Positions 38,490 to 47,791 of a DNA stretch of 48,497 bases are shown here, piece after piece. Position numbers and translations under genes: made by a program. A model generated the notes under the pieces. That model made no database searches and was not told the origin of the DNA. It was given only the letters and a program-made list of their open reading frames with translations. This DNA comes from a virus, in the IMG/VR virus record IMGVR_UViG_3300041402_000598, positions 1 through 48,497 of that record; one strand, given 5' to 3'. Positions within the stretch are counted from its first letter, which is position 1; every line of letters begins with the position of its first letter.

Positions 38490-39968
38490 TTACGCTGCCT
38501 CTCCGAAGAAAAATCCGAAGTCGAGGTCGTTCGAGATGATGTTCGCGTTGCCCGACAGTTGGACCGTCAACGAGATGTTCAACCGCCGGTTGTTCCCACT
38601 GTCAATGCTCGCCAGCACACTCGCCTTCGCGGTCGCGGGGTCGGAAATCAGTGCCTTGTTCGCCCAGTCGTCGATTAGCGCTTGGACGGCCGTGACGGCC
38701 ATCTCGGGTTTCTTGGCGCTACGGTTCACCGTGGCTTGGCCATCCGGGATGAGCGGAGCGCCGATCCATTCCGGCGTGTCGAAAATCGCACGTAGGTCGG
38801 CTTGCAAGTTCTGCAGCTTTACGATGTCATTGACGTACCTGTACGCCGGCGTGGGATCGCCGCTCGGGTGGTACATCGTGACGGTGTCGCTGAGCGTGAC
38901 CAGGCCGTCGCGTACTTCGCTGGTCGACGTGCCCGATACGACGGCAGTCTGTCGCTCCGCGGCGGACCACTGGAGCGAGTCAAGGCCCGGCGTCAGCCCG
39001 GTAGCTTCCTGCCGGACGTAATCCGACGCGGCGCTCGCCGAATCGGCCACGACAACGGCGCGCGCGACCATCCGCGCGGCGATGGCCCACGGGAGGTCCT
39101 CGCAGCCCGGGGCCGTGAGTTGAACGTTGGTGCGGTCGGTGCCGCGCGCATCCGGGATCGTGATCGACGTGGCGAGCACGGGCTCGACCGATGCATAGAA
39201 AGACCCAGCGAGGAACTTGCCGATCGTCGGTAGCCATCGGCCCTCGTTGAACGCAGCCATCGCGTTGAGGCTGGCCGCCTCGTCGCCGTTGCTCTGAATG
39301 ACAAAGCTCTCCCAGACGTCGCCAAACTGGTCCAGTACGGTCGAGTCAATCACGGGGTTGCCCGCGCCGCTGGCCATCTGGACGATCCCGAACGTCATGC
39401 CAAGGGACGGGCCTTCGACGGAGATATTGGCGATCTGGTTGCCGGTTACGCCCTTCCACTTGCACGTGATGTTCACGACGGTCGTGCCATCTGCGCTGGT
39501 GACGGGCATCCTCGGGACCGCGTTGATCGCTGTGTCTATCGCTGCCGTAGCGTCGGCGACCGACGCAGACGCCGCGAGCGCGAACGATGAGGTGATGATG
39601 TTGTTGACCTTGACGAAGTACGTCCCCGCCGCGGTCGGTGATCCTGCTGGCGTGATCGTGGCGGTCGCTTCGGTGGTGCCGTCGACCATCGGATAGATGG
39701 TCACGGGGATCGAGCCGACACCGTCGCCGGACGATGGGAGCAGCTGCTCGACGATCGCGTGGATCTGGCTCCCGAATCCGTACGTCTCTCCCGCGGTCTG
39801 CGCGTCGGAGACTTGCATCTTCGTCTGTACGTACGTGACCGCGGTGTTGCCCTGCGCAATCACTGCGACCCGCTGGGGCTTGCCTGACCCGCCCTTGCGG
39901 AGGTTCCGGAACCGGGTCTGCGACCCGTAGATACTGGCACGCTGGGATGGTGGAATTGCGGTCGTCAT
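38490..39968 (-). CDS. Tail sheath protein (Mu gpL-like)
   Basis: 492 residues. It matches Mu-type sheaths in the N-terminal GGSGKPQRVAVIAQGNTAVT, the middle IPVTIYPMVDGTTEATATIT and TSITIPDARGTDRTNVQLTA, and the C-terminal block GLVTLSDTVTMYHPSGDPTP followed by AYRYVNDIVKLQNLQADLRA. This identifies a contractile tail and so a myovirus-type virion. Confidence 0.9.
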   Translation of the reverse strand: MTTAIPPSQRASIYGSQTRFRNLRKGGSGKPQRVAVIAQGNTAVTYVQTKMQVSDAQTAGETYGFGSQIHAIVEQLLPSSGDGVGSIPVTIYPMVDGTTEATATITPAGSPTAAGTYFVKVNNIITSSFALAASASVADATAAIDTAINAVPRMPVTSADGTTVVNITCKWKGVTGNQIANISVEGPSLGMTFGIVQMASGAGNPVIDSTVLDQFGDVWESFVIQSNGDEAASLNAMAAFNEGRWLPTIGKFLAGSFYASVEPVLATSITIPDARGTDRTNVQLTAPGCEDLPWAIAARMVARAVVVADSASAASDYVRQEATGLTPGLDSLQWSAAERQTAVVSGTSTSEVRDGLVTLSDTVTMYHPSGDPTPAYRYVNDIVKLQNLQADLRAIFDTPEWIGAPLIPDGQATVNRSAKKPEMAVTAVQALIDDWANKALISDPATAKASVLASIDSGNNRRLNISLTVQLSGNANIISNDLDFGFFFGEAA

Positions 39969-40639
39969 GAGAACTCAGATTCTAGTATCACTTGCCCGGC
40001 GTCACTGGTGTCAATATGGATCAGCTCAAGGTTAGCATAATCCGTAAATTCTGGCGACATCTCTGTCATCTTCACTTTGAAGCGGGCGCGGCACGACCAC
40101 GCCGATAGACTCGACTGATGCTCCTCGCTCGGGGCGGGGCCCATCTCGAAAGTTTCGAACTGCGGGAATCCCCACACGATCGTCCGTAGACCCAGGTACC
40201 TATTCTCGGTAGCCGACAAGATGTTGCGCACGAGCCTGACCGCCGCTTGGCAGTTCATGCGGGCCTCGCGGTCCGCGGGGTCGTACCCGCCGGCGACGTC
40301 GTTCGCCGACACTCCACGCGCCGTGATGTCGATATTGTACGTTACGTCGTACATCTGTTGCGCCGCTGTATTCGAGGACGACTTGGCGTCAAACGATGAC
40401 TGCTCCATCCACACAGTGACGACGGGAGCCGTCGCGGCCGTCAGCGTCGGCCCGGCGTTGAGCCATTGCTCAAGTGGCCAATCTCGCTCCTTGTACACGT
40501 TCAGCACCCACAGCAGCGGGTCCTTGGATGCCGCTGTGGCCAGTACCTGCTGGGCGGCCGACTCGGTTGCAAGTATCGCGGCGATCTGGTCGCGTACGAT
40601 CTCGAACGAATCCAGTTTGTCGATGAGCGGGAGCGCCAT
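39965..40639 (-). CDS. Putative tail terminator / neck protein
   Basis: 224 residues between a head-closure-like gene and the sheath. The N-terminal helix (DSFEIVRDQIAAILATESAA) is followed by beta strands (PVVTVWMEQSSFDAKSSSNT, YDVTYNIDITARGVS), and an 'FKVKMTEMSPE' strand near the C-terminus. Position and alpha/beta layout suit a tail terminator. The family is not certain. Confidence 0.6.
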   Translation of the reverse strand: MALPLIDKLDSFEIVRDQIAAILATESAAQQVLATAASKDPLLWVLNVYKERDWPLEQWLNAGPTLTAATAPVVTVWMEQSSFDAKSSSNTAAQQMYDVTYNIDITARGVSANDVAGGYDPADREARMNCQAAVRLVRNILSATENRYLGLRTIVWGFPQFETFEMGPAPSEEHQSSLSAWSCRARFKVKMTEMSPEFTDYANLELIHIDTSDAGQVILESEFS

Positions 40640-41016
40640 TACGGGTTCCAGTCTCCAAGGTCGAGCACGATCGTTCCCATCGAGTCGTCCGGGTGCGTGC
40701 CGTTCACTAAGTATTTCGTCACCACAGCACCTACGACCCGCGCGAATGACACGGTCCAGGGCTTGGCCGTGATGTCGTTCGCTACTTCGGGGCGGGGCCC
40801 GGCGGGTAGAGACTCCAAGTGCAGTGTAACGTGTAGCCGGCGGCCTTTGACGATCGCACCGGAGTCCGGGTCAATCACCGAAGTGATGTCGCCGGTGAAG
40901 CCCGTCAGGACTGTGTCGACGCCAGCCGGGTCGGTGAGCGTGATCGCCACACCGAAGTCATCGGTGTTCTCAAGGATGGCCTTGACGTCAGCGGCGGCCT
41001 GGCTCCGCAGGCCCAT
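40639..41016 (-). CDS. Putative head-tail connector / closure protein
   Basis: 125 residues. Helical start (MGLRSQAAADVKAILENTDD), then a beta-barrel-like body (VAITLTDPAGVDTVLTGFTG, RRLHVTLHLESLPAG) and C-terminus DDSMGTIVLDLGDWNP. This is the lambda gpFII-like closure layout and position. It follows the upstream stop directly (TGA-ATG). Confidence 0.6.
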   Translation of the reverse strand: MGLRSQAAADVKAILENTDDFGVAITLTDPAGVDTVLTGFTGDITSVIDPDSGAIVKGRRLHVTLHLESLPAGPRPEVANDITAKPWTVSFARVVGAVVTKYLVNGTHPDDSMGTIVLDLGDWNP

Positions 41017-41244
41017 TCACTTCGCCTCGACGATGACGCCCGACTCAATGTGAGAGTCGAACGCCGTGCGAGCGACGGCCGGATCGTTGTGCAAGTCGGC
41101 CGGGGATACGGCCGAGCCCGGGCCGCGGATTCGGCCCGAGCAGCTCATCGAGCAGCCGGGGGCGATCACGAACGACGGGGGGCGCGGGGCGAGGGCCGGC
41201 GGCGCCTCGGTCTCAGCCTCTGGTTCCTTGCGTTTCTTCGCCAT
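41017..41244 (-). CDS. Small head-tail region protein, 75 residues
   Basis: From ATG 41244 (ATGA with the capsid stop): a basic then proline/alanine-rich N-terminus (MAKKRKEPEAETEAPPALAP), GCSMSCSGRIRGPGS, and an acidic-helical end. It resembles small proteins that follow the major capsid gene in lambda-type heads (gpFI-like by position). Role unproven. Confidence 0.55.
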   Translation of the reverse strand: MAKKRKEPEAETEAPPALAPRPPSFVIAPGCSMSCSGRIRGPGSAVSPADLHNDPAVARTAFDSHIESGVIVEAK

Positions 41245-42329
41245 CAGGTCGCCAGTGTCCCAAATTCGTCTATCCCCTGCGGGAACAATAGGAGTGCGGT
41301 CCGTACCCCGGCGCTGAGGACGGTGCCTTGGTCGTTGCACCACACGTTGGGCATGATGTCGTAGCCCATTCTTGATTTGGTCGTCGGGGTGATCAGTGAC
41401 GCGACGCGAGGGTCCGGCGGGAGCACGCGGGGGATCACGAGAGACCCGAACACGAACGCGGGGTCCTCGGGAAGTACAATCACGTTACGGTCGTCGACGA
41501 ACGGGACGTTCGAGCCACCGGCGAACGGTTCGTACTCGGCGTCGTACGTGTACATGTTCAGCGTGAAATTCTCCGCTGTGATGGTCCCCATGAAGTTCTC
41601 GCCGTTCCCCCCAGAAATCTGGGGGGCGACCGCAATCACGTTGATCCGGAGCAAGTCACCGAGGGCTTGGACCTGATCAGTCGCCAGAAACTCACGCCAG
41701 GCGGTGGCGCCAAAGATCAGTTTCTTCGGGCGCTTGCGAGAATCAGAGTTGATCACGCGGCACAACGACGCGATGTCTCCGATCGGGTCCGCGGTAGCCG
41801 GGACGCTCCACAATACGCCCGCGGTCGGGAAGTGCGTGGCCTTCGGGAAGAAGTCCGCAGCGAACGGCTGGGCCCCCGACAAAGCGAGCACTCCAGTCTG
41901 CATGATCTGGGACGCCTGAACCTCGGCGCTACGGTCGACGAGCGCGGTCATCTGTTGCATCGCCCGGGTCATGTGCGCTTGGAATCTCGAAGTACCGGAT
42001 CGGTTGCCCGCTGAATAGGGGTCTTCTCCAGGCAGCCGGTTCACAAGGTCGCCGGCGTCGATCGTGGTGTGCTCCGCGTAATACGGAGGCTCGACGCCCT
42101 TCGTGCTGAATTTATCGACGGTATTCTCGTTACTCCCAGAGTTCCGCGAGACGGTCCCCGCGATCTGGTCGGTGTACCTGACGATATCCCATTCGAGGGT
42201 CAGACCGGTCGATCCGGTCGAGCCGGGTACCGGTTTGAAGTGCGAAGCGAGGTACCCCGGCACGCGCCAGTTCTCCTCGTACATCTGGATCATGCCCCTC
42301 GCTTCGAGGCCTGGTAGTGTGATAGCCAT
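41244..42329 (-). CDS. Major capsid protein (lambda gpE-like)
   Basis: 361 residues. The lambda-type coat pattern is visible: YLASHFKPVPGSTGSTGLTL, VEPPYYAEHTTIDAGDLVNR, SRFQAHMTRAMQQMTALVDR, a long helix with RSAEVQASQIMQTGVLALSG, KKLIFGATAWREFLATDQVQ and the C-terminal NVWCNDQGTVLSAGVRTALL. It would form the icosahedral shell with the decoration protein. Confidence 0.88.
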   Translation of the reverse strand: MAITLPGLEARGMIQMYEENWRVPGYLASHFKPVPGSTGSTGLTLEWDIVRYTDQIAGTVSRNSGSNENTVDKFSTKGVEPPYYAEHTTIDAGDLVNRLPGEDPYSAGNRSGTSRFQAHMTRAMQQMTALVDRSAEVQASQIMQTGVLALSGAQPFAADFFPKATHFPTAGVLWSVPATADPIGDIASLCRVINSDSRKRPKKLIFGATAWREFLATDQVQALGDLLRINVIAVAPQISGGNGENFMGTITAENFTLNMYTYDAEYEPFAGGSNVPFVDDRNVIVLPEDPAFVFGSLVIPRVLPPDPRVASLITPTTKSRMGYDIMPNVWCNDQGTVLSAGVRTALLLFPQGIDEFGTLAT

Positions 42330-42335
42330 GGGGGT

Positions 42336-42731
42336 TCAGGTGTTGTTGTCGAATCGTTGGAGCTCTCGGTCAGCCTGACCGATGATGCCGTAAGTGTGGA
42401 GCAACTGCAGCTCCGCGGACGTTGGTACGACGGGGGTACCCGCGGTCCAGACGAGCAACTGGTCTTCTCGGACCGTGCCAGACATGAGAATCCGGACGTT
42501 GGTGTCGCCGGCTCCTGTGGTCACGAGCTCGTTGACGAGCGCGCCCATCGGCACGGCGGTGCCGTCGCCGGCACCGGACGCGTAAAACGTGATCTTTCCG
42601 CTGGCGGTGATCCTGCCGACGACCATGCCTGCGGGGAACGTCAGCGCGCCGGCTGCGGAGAATACCTCTTCGCGGTAGATCGGCGCTCCGAGTACGAGGC
42701 CGGGGTCCTCATTGTCGACGAAATCAACCAT
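42336..42731 (-). CDS. Head decoration protein (lambda gpD-like)
   Basis: 131 residues with VFSAAGALTFPAGMVVGRIT, GDGTAVPMGALVNELVTTGA and a C-terminal VVPTSAELQLLHTYGIIGQA, all typical of gpD trimer proteins that lock the shell. It sits between protease and capsid as in lambda. The start ATG overlaps the protease stop by 8 bases. Confidence 0.85.
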   Translation of the reverse strand: MVDFVDNEDPGLVLGAPIYREEVFSAAGALTFPAGMVVGRITASGKITFYASGAGDGTAVPMGALVNELVTTGAGDTNVRILMSGTVREDQLLVWTAGTPVVPTSAELQLLHTYGIIGQADRELQRFDNNT

Positions 42732-43848
42732 CGAGAATCACCCCGTTCAGAGCGAACGTAGCCCTGATGTTCGCGTCGCGGTCCAGCTCAGCCCCGAGTG
42801 CCTCGGGTGTGTTCGCACCAAGCGTGGCCGGGTCGTCGGCGGCACGGTCGGATAGACCCAGTTTGGCGAGCTTAGCGGATGCATGGGCCGCAAAAACAGT
42901 GTCGTCGGAGGCTGCGAGACCCGCGGCAATATGTTCGATCGACGCAGCGATCTGCCCCGAAGCTTGGCCCATCTGCAGGTGCGCACTCACGCGTCCCCGC
43001 TCTTGTGATGCACCAACCGCGACCGCTTGCGCGTACACGTCCGGATGCGAAATTCGGAGGGTCTCCAGATCCATTTGGGCAAGTGTAACACGCGCACCAG
43101 CTGCGCTGCTAGCTCGAAGTGAACTATCTGCCATGCCGAGACGGATGGCCTCGTCCGTCAGGACTACCCCGCCACGGCCGAACTTTTCGTTCACTGTATC
43201 CACAGTCACCCCACGGCCCCGTGCGACGGCGGATACGAACAGACTGTGATGATCGTCGAGCCACTTACGGACATCGGCGCGCCCCGCGTCGGTAGACACG
43301 TCCGGTCGTTTCCTCGGCGCGTCTGTCGATGTGATGGCCACGGAGTCTGAATCCAGCCCCCTCACGACCACGACGCCGATGCTGCCGACGGTGCTCGCGG
43401 GGCCCGACATAACGATCGTGTTCGCTTGCGTGGCGAGCCAATACGCCGCGCTGGCGGCCATTTCGCCGACAACGGCGGTCGTAGGTTTCGTCGCGGCGAA
43501 CATCGCGTCACCCGCGTCGATCACGGCGTTGCCCGCTTCCCCGCCGGGACTGTCGACGCGAAACTCGATCGCGCGGACCGATGGGTCGGCCTCGGCTGCG
43601 AGCACAGCAGCCTTTATGTCGCCGTACGCCGTTTGGTCGATCCCAAAGAAATCGAGGAACGGGTCGCGTTCGGATAGCAGGTACCCAACGATCGGGATAC
43701 TGGCGACTCCGTCGACAACGTTGAGCGGGTCCGCGGGCCGCAGCGGGCCGAGCTTGGGGCCCTGGTCGGACTCTGCCGACTGGGCCATTAGCTTCTGAAG
43801 TTCAGTTTGCGCCGTCGGATGGATCATCCACAGTTTCGATTGCATCAT
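42724..43848 (-). CDS. Head maturation protease, S49 (SppA/lambda gpC-type)
   Basis: 374 residues from ATG 43848; a second ATG follows immediately, and GGAGAG lies just upstream. The S49 core is clear: PIVGYLLSERDPFLDFFGID, RAIEFRVDSPGGEAGNAVID, VGEMAASAAYWLATQANTIV (catalytic Ser region) and GPASTVGSIGVVVVR. The C-terminal part (LAQMDLETLR... and ASGQIAASIEHIAAGLAASD) is probably the scaffold-like tail, as in lambda C/Nu3. It would trim portal and scaffold during head assembly. Confidence 0.85.
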   Translation of the reverse strand: MMQSKLWMIHPTAQTELQKLMAQSAESDQGPKLGPLRPADPLNVVDGVASIPIVGYLLSERDPFLDFFGIDQTAYGDIKAAVLAAEADPSVRAIEFRVDSPGGEAGNAVIDAGDAMFAATKPTTAVVGEMAASAAYWLATQANTIVMSGPASTVGSIGVVVVRGLDSDSVAITSTDAPRKRPDVSTDAGRADVRKWLDDHHSLFVSAVARGRGVTVDTVNEKFGRGGVVLTDEAIRLGMADSSLRASSAAGARVTLAQMDLETLRISHPDVYAQAVAVGASQERGRVSAHLQMGQASGQIAASIEHIAAGLAASDDTVFAAHASAKLAKLGLSDRAADDPATLGANTPEALGAELDRDANIRATFALNGVILDG

Positions 43849-45361
43849 TGGTCTCTCCATCCTCGACTGGTGGTAGCTCCTCACGCTCACGGCGGAGGTG
43901 TCGCGCGTTCGTGGAAAACTTCGTCCCGTTCAGCTCGCGGGACACTAGATTGTTCGTGGTCCAGCCGTTGTCACGCATGATGACACGCGCCTTCACGAGC
44001 TTCAGGATGTCTGTTACCGGCTTCACAGCTCCGATCCAGATCGCGGAGGTCCACGCGGAGTACGTGGCGAACTCGCTCAAGCGACCAACAGACTCGGCGA
44101 ACCCCGGGGCCGAGATTGTGCCAGAACGAACCGACGCCACCAGCCAGTCCTCGTAGATCGGCTGCGTGAATCCGCGGGCGATCTGGGGCCGCACCACCTG
44201 CATGTACATCGTGAACTCGTTCAGCGCCGCTTGTGACGCCGAATAGTTGCTATTAAACGAAAGAACCAGGATCTCAGCAGGCATGTTGTTCGCCCACGCG
44301 ATCGACTGGAGAATCGCCGCCTCGAACTGCGGGAAGTTCACGGCCTCGCCGCCGTCCGACTTGAACGCGTGTGGCACCTCACCCTGTTGCAGGGTCTCCA
44401 GCACCATCCCAGGTATCTGGTCGGCCGCGTCCCACTGGCGAGTGCCTCCGTCGGTGTCTGTCGACGATACCGTACCCGATCGGACTGCGCCGCGAGTCAC
44501 CGGCCTCGTGCCCGGCTTGTCTTCTTTCTTCTCGATCCACATCGAGAGGATCGAATTGATCACCGCTTTGCGCTGCGCGCTGTCCCTGTACCTGTCGATC
44601 TCCTTGAGCGACTGCAGCACCAGCGCGAGCAACGGCGTGCCTCGTACCTGCCCCAGGCGTCGGTCCGTCCCGTACATCAGCCACGCGGTACGCTGGCCGC
44701 TCCGGGCACCGTACGCGGCGATCCGTTTCCATTCGCCGGCCGTCTCGTCCCAGACGTGGTACGCCACTTGCTTGCCCACCGCGTCGAGCTCGACGCCGTG
44801 GTCGATCCTCGCGTCCGTGTGCTCCCCGAACGGCGTCGTCACGAGGCGACCGCTGACCAGCTGGACGGTCGGTAGCCCCGTATCCTTGTGCGTCCGGAGC
44901 ACGACCAGAATATCGCCGGCGACGAGCGCCTCTCGTCGGGCCATCGACGTCATCTCGCCGAGTGTCATCTCCTGGCGTTGCTCAAAATCGCACACGTATG
45001 GGTTGCTGGCCCATAGGTTGAAATGCGCCTCTGTGTTGTCGCTCCAGTCTTCCTGCTGGTCGTCGGTCATCCCGAGGATGGGCGCGACCGGGTCCGCCTG
45101 CAGGGCGAGCCCCGTGTGCACCTCGTTCACGACGAGGCGACGGATCAGGCCGCGCGCGTACAAGTTCGTTTCGAACAGGTCGCTGGACCGCTGCCGGAGC
45201 GCGTAGTAGTCCATCGACAGTACGTCGTCGATGAACGCGTCGCCTCCGGGGTTGTATCCACCCGGGAACTTCTGGCCGTTCCAGCCGAACGCCGACGCGC
45301 GCGGCTGTGGTTGCGACGCGACAGCGAGCGCGTCGTCGTTCCATCGCCACCCACCGTCCAT
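43802..45361 (-). CDS. Portal protein (lambda gpB-type)
   Basis: 519 residues. Motifs include YYALRQRSSDLFETNLYARG, ADPVAPILGMTDDQQEDWSD, REALVAGDILVVLRTHKDTG and GTPLLALVLQSLKEIDRYRD. The C-terminal helix bundle is NNMPAEILVLSFNSNYSASQ. It forms the dodecameric DNA entry ring. It starts by TGATG overlap with the gpW-like gene and overlaps the protease start by 47 bases. Confidence 0.9.
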   Translation of the reverse strand: MDGGWRWNDDALAVASQPQPRASAFGWNGQKFPGGYNPGGDAFIDDVLSMDYYALRQRSSDLFETNLYARGLIRRLVVNEVHTGLALQADPVAPILGMTDDQQEDWSDNTEAHFNLWASNPYVCDFEQRQEMTLGEMTSMARREALVAGDILVVLRTHKDTGLPTVQLVSGRLVTTPFGEHTDARIDHGVELDAVGKQVAYHVWDETAGEWKRIAAYGARSGQRTAWLMYGTDRRLGQVRGTPLLALVLQSLKEIDRYRDSAQRKAVINSILSMWIEKKEDKPGTRPVTRGAVRSGTVSSTDTDGGTRQWDAADQIPGMVLETLQQGEVPHAFKSDGGEAVNFPQFEAAILQSIAWANNMPAEILVLSFNSNYSASQAALNEFTMYMQVVRPQIARGFTQPIYEDWLVASVRSGTISAPGFAESVGRLSEFATYSAWTSAIWIGAVKPVTDILKLVKARVIMRDNGWTTNNLVSRELNGTKFSTNARHLRREREELPPVEDGETNDAIETVDDPSDGAN

Positions 45362-45627
45362 CAGTACGCCCCCCGGACGAACACAGAGGAGCTCTGCAGA
45401 CCGGCGCGGATACAGGCGACGTCGAGTCTATTCAGGAGCGAGTCCATCACGGCATCCATGTCGGCCAGGTCCGCCCGATCCACCGTGACAACTTCCTGAC
45501 CGGTGTCGAGCTTGTACGACTGCTGGCCTCCATTGCTCAGGAACGACAGGTACATCGCGTCGTACGCAACGAGCTGAGCTTTGATCGTCGCAACACGCGA
45601 GACCCAGAACTCTGTATCAGAAGACAC
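45361..45627 (-). CDS. gpW-like head-tail joining protein
   Basis: 88 residues, the size of lambda gpW. Helix FWVSRVATIKAQLVAYDAMY, beta-hairpin QQSYKLDTGQEVVTVDRADL, helix MDAVMDSLLNRLDVACIRAG. Between TerL and portal exactly as in lambda. GTG start at 45627. Confidence 0.8.
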   Translation of the reverse strand: MSSDTEFWVSRVATIKAQLVAYDAMYLSFLSNGGQQSYKLDTGQEVVTVDRADLADMDAVMDSLLNRLDVACIRAGLQSSSVFVRGAY

Positions 45628-45651
45628 TGCGAGCGAGTATACCGTGTTGCG

Positions 45652-47610
45652 CTACTTGCTCGCAACTGGCGCTACCTCCGCCCAACCGAACCTGGTGTCT
45701 TCGACCCACGGCCAAAACTCGGACCAGATCACCTTATCTCCCTGGAACATCTCGCGGCATACCATGTACGCCGTAATGTCCCTCGCCGCCTGGCTGTACA
45801 CCGTCAGGTCCCAGAGCTCGTTCCGGGCCCGCATCCTACGCCACTCCCACTTGCCCTTCGTTTGGATCAGCTGCTCCGCCGTCATCTCCTTGAGCGCATC
45901 AACGTTGATGTCCGATGGGAATGACACGGAGTCGACGAGCGCCGGTTCGACGTCAGGCCGAGGCAGCGACCGTAGCACCTGAGCTAGTCGGGATTTGTAA
46001 TGATTGACGTTTACCCGCCAGCCGTCTCCGGCGATCTTCGAGACGTCCTTGAGCCGGGCGAACTCCCTGACCGTCCCGTTCTTCTGGATCAATTCGTCGC
46101 CCTTGATCGGATACACCCCGCTATCGTACTGACCGCAAAACGAATACACTGTCTGCGTAAACGCGCTGGAGTCGACTAGCGTCGTTTGTATATGGTACTC
46201 GCGGTCGATCCCGTCGTGGTACTTCTTGTCGATCAGCCCCGCGAGCTTCCCCCACGGCCCGCCCATGTCGAACGGGTCATCTGTAGGCCCTTCGAACACC
46301 ACGCGTTCTACCAGGAACGCGACGCGGCTCGGGCCATGGGCGTACACCGCGGCTGATATGTCGTTCTTTTGAACGTCCGCCGTGAGCGTGAGGAACCCGA
46401 TCTTGCCGCCGCACATCGTCTCGGCGAACGCTTGCGGTATCTCGCCGCTCTGATACGCACGCATGTGAGCCGCGACCTTGACTAGAGTGAGTCGGGCTCC
46501 GCTTGTTTTGAATGGTTCCCCTAGCACGTTGTTGTAAAACGTCTGGAGCTTCCCGACGTCCCTCGGTTTGTTTGTCTCGACGTTCCACGCGGCGAGCCAT
46601 TGCTTGACCGCGTCCTCCCACGAGAAGAAATCCGCCGGGGACAGGAGCCCCGTGATGTGGTAGCTGCGGATCGACGGGTGCTTCGGTATAGCTGTCGGTA
46701 CCCACTCGCCCATGGCCAGCCAGTCGCGCTTATGCTCATTCGTGTGGCAGAAGCCACAGTGGCGGCACGCGTATGCGACGGATCCGGGCTCGACGTTCCC
46801 CTCGTCGGTGAGCGCCCATACGACCCCACCGGTCTTCTTACTCTGTAGATCGTCCCAACGCCAACGCAGTTCGTCGGCTTCGCCACATCCGAGACACGGG
46901 AGTTTGTACACTCGCTGGTCTCCGTCTCGGAACTCCTTGGCGATCCGCGACTGCTCGTCCGTCGTCGGTGTCGAGATCAGTAGCTTCTTCTTCGACTTCG
47001 AGAACGAAATCATCCGGCCGTCGAGCAGCGCCACAGGGTCGCCATCGTTGCCAACGCGGAGCGGCCACGCGTCAACCTCGTCGCCGATAACCACACGGGC
47101 GGACACGGACCGGAACGCTTGGGGCTCACTCGCCGACGTGGGCACCAAGAACCCGCCGCCACGCCATGACATCTTGCGCGCGGTCTGTCCCGCCTTGCGT
47201 CTGTTCTCTGTGTTCGCCTGGATCAAGTGACCCAGCCCAGACTGTTCCATCATCGGCGTGATGAACTCGTCCATTCGCAGAGCCGCGAGTTCCTTCGTCG
47301 CCGTGAACAGCATCATCGGCGCGGTCATCACGTGCGAGACGTAGTACCCGATCGCGTTCTCCGCGACCCCGACCGTGCCTCCGGTCTGCGCACCCTTCAT
47401 GATCACGATTTCTCGTACCGGGGATCGCACGTCCATGCAGTCGATGATCTCCCGCAGGTACGGCGTCACGGCGTAGTCGTAGGGCCCTGGCAGAGCTTGC
47501 CCCGACGGGAGCCGGCGAAACTCCTCGGCCCACTCGGACGGGGACATCGCCACAATCGTGTGCGTCAGTTCGTCGATGGCCCCGGCGAACCAGTCAGTTG
47601 AGTTCAGCAC
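45652..47610 (-). CDS. terL: Terminase large subunit (GpA-type)
   Basis: 652 residues from GTG 47610. ATPase: Walker A MKGAQTGGTVG (about residues 71-80), Walker B VVIGDEVDAWP with Asp177/Glu178, and coupling motif LLISTPTTD. Two CxxC pairs form a zinc ribbon (PCLGCGEADELRW and ACRHCGFCH). The nuclease part begins at LTLTADVQKNDI. The GpA type implies packaging into a lambda-style prohead. The start is chosen to limit overlap with the gene at 47594. Confidence 0.92.
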   Translation of the reverse strand: MLNSTDWFAGAIDELTHTIVAMSPSEWAEEFRRLPSGQALPGPYDYAVTPYLREIIDCMDVRSPVREIVIMKGAQTGGTVGVAENAIGYYVSHVMTAPMMLFTATKELAALRMDEFITPMMEQSGLGHLIQANTENRRKAGQTARKMSWRGGGFLVPTSASEPQAFRSVSARVVIGDEVDAWPLRVGNDGDPVALLDGRMISFSKSKKKLLISTPTTDEQSRIAKEFRDGDQRVYKLPCLGCGEADELRWRWDDLQSKKTGGVVWALTDEGNVEPGSVAYACRHCGFCHTNEHKRDWLAMGEWVPTAIPKHPSIRSYHITGLLSPADFFSWEDAVKQWLAAWNVETNKPRDVGKLQTFYNNVLGEPFKTSGARLTLVKVAAHMRAYQSGEIPQAFAETMCGGKIGFLTLTADVQKNDISAAVYAHGPSRVAFLVERVVFEGPTDDPFDMGGPWGKLAGLIDKKYHDGIDREYHIQTTLVDSSAFTQTVYSFCGQYDSGVYPIKGDELIQKNGTVREFARLKDVSKIAGDGWRVNVNHYKSRLAQVLRSLPRPDVEPALVDSVSFPSDINVDALKEMTAEQLIQTKGKWEWRRMRARNELWDLTVYSQAARDITAYMVCREMFQGDKVIWSEFWPWVEDTRFGWAEVAPVASK

Positions 47611-47791
47611 GGTCGGTACCTTCGTTGATGTACTCCCGGATACTGTGCAGCTCTTGAACAGCACGGGTTAGGCCCGCGTACACTGTCATCTTGAAATATT
47701 CGAACGCCTCGTACATTTCTTTGGCTGCTTGCTCCGACTCTTGTATCTGGGCGAGGAGTAAGTAACACCGCGGGCAGTTAGCTCGATGCAT
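47594..47791 (-). CDS. Small helical protein between the terminase subunits, 65 residues
   Basis: It begins MHRANCPRCYLLLAQIQESE, with a CPRC pair, and is helical throughout (KEMYEAFEYFKMTVYAGLTR, AVQELHSIREYINEG). It overlaps TerS by 14 bases and TerL by 17. No family is recognised; a packaging accessory role is possible from position only. Confidence 0.6.
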   Translation of the reverse strand: MHRANCPRCYLLLAQIQESEQAAKEMYEAFEYFKMTVYAGLTRAVQELHSIREYINEGTDRAELN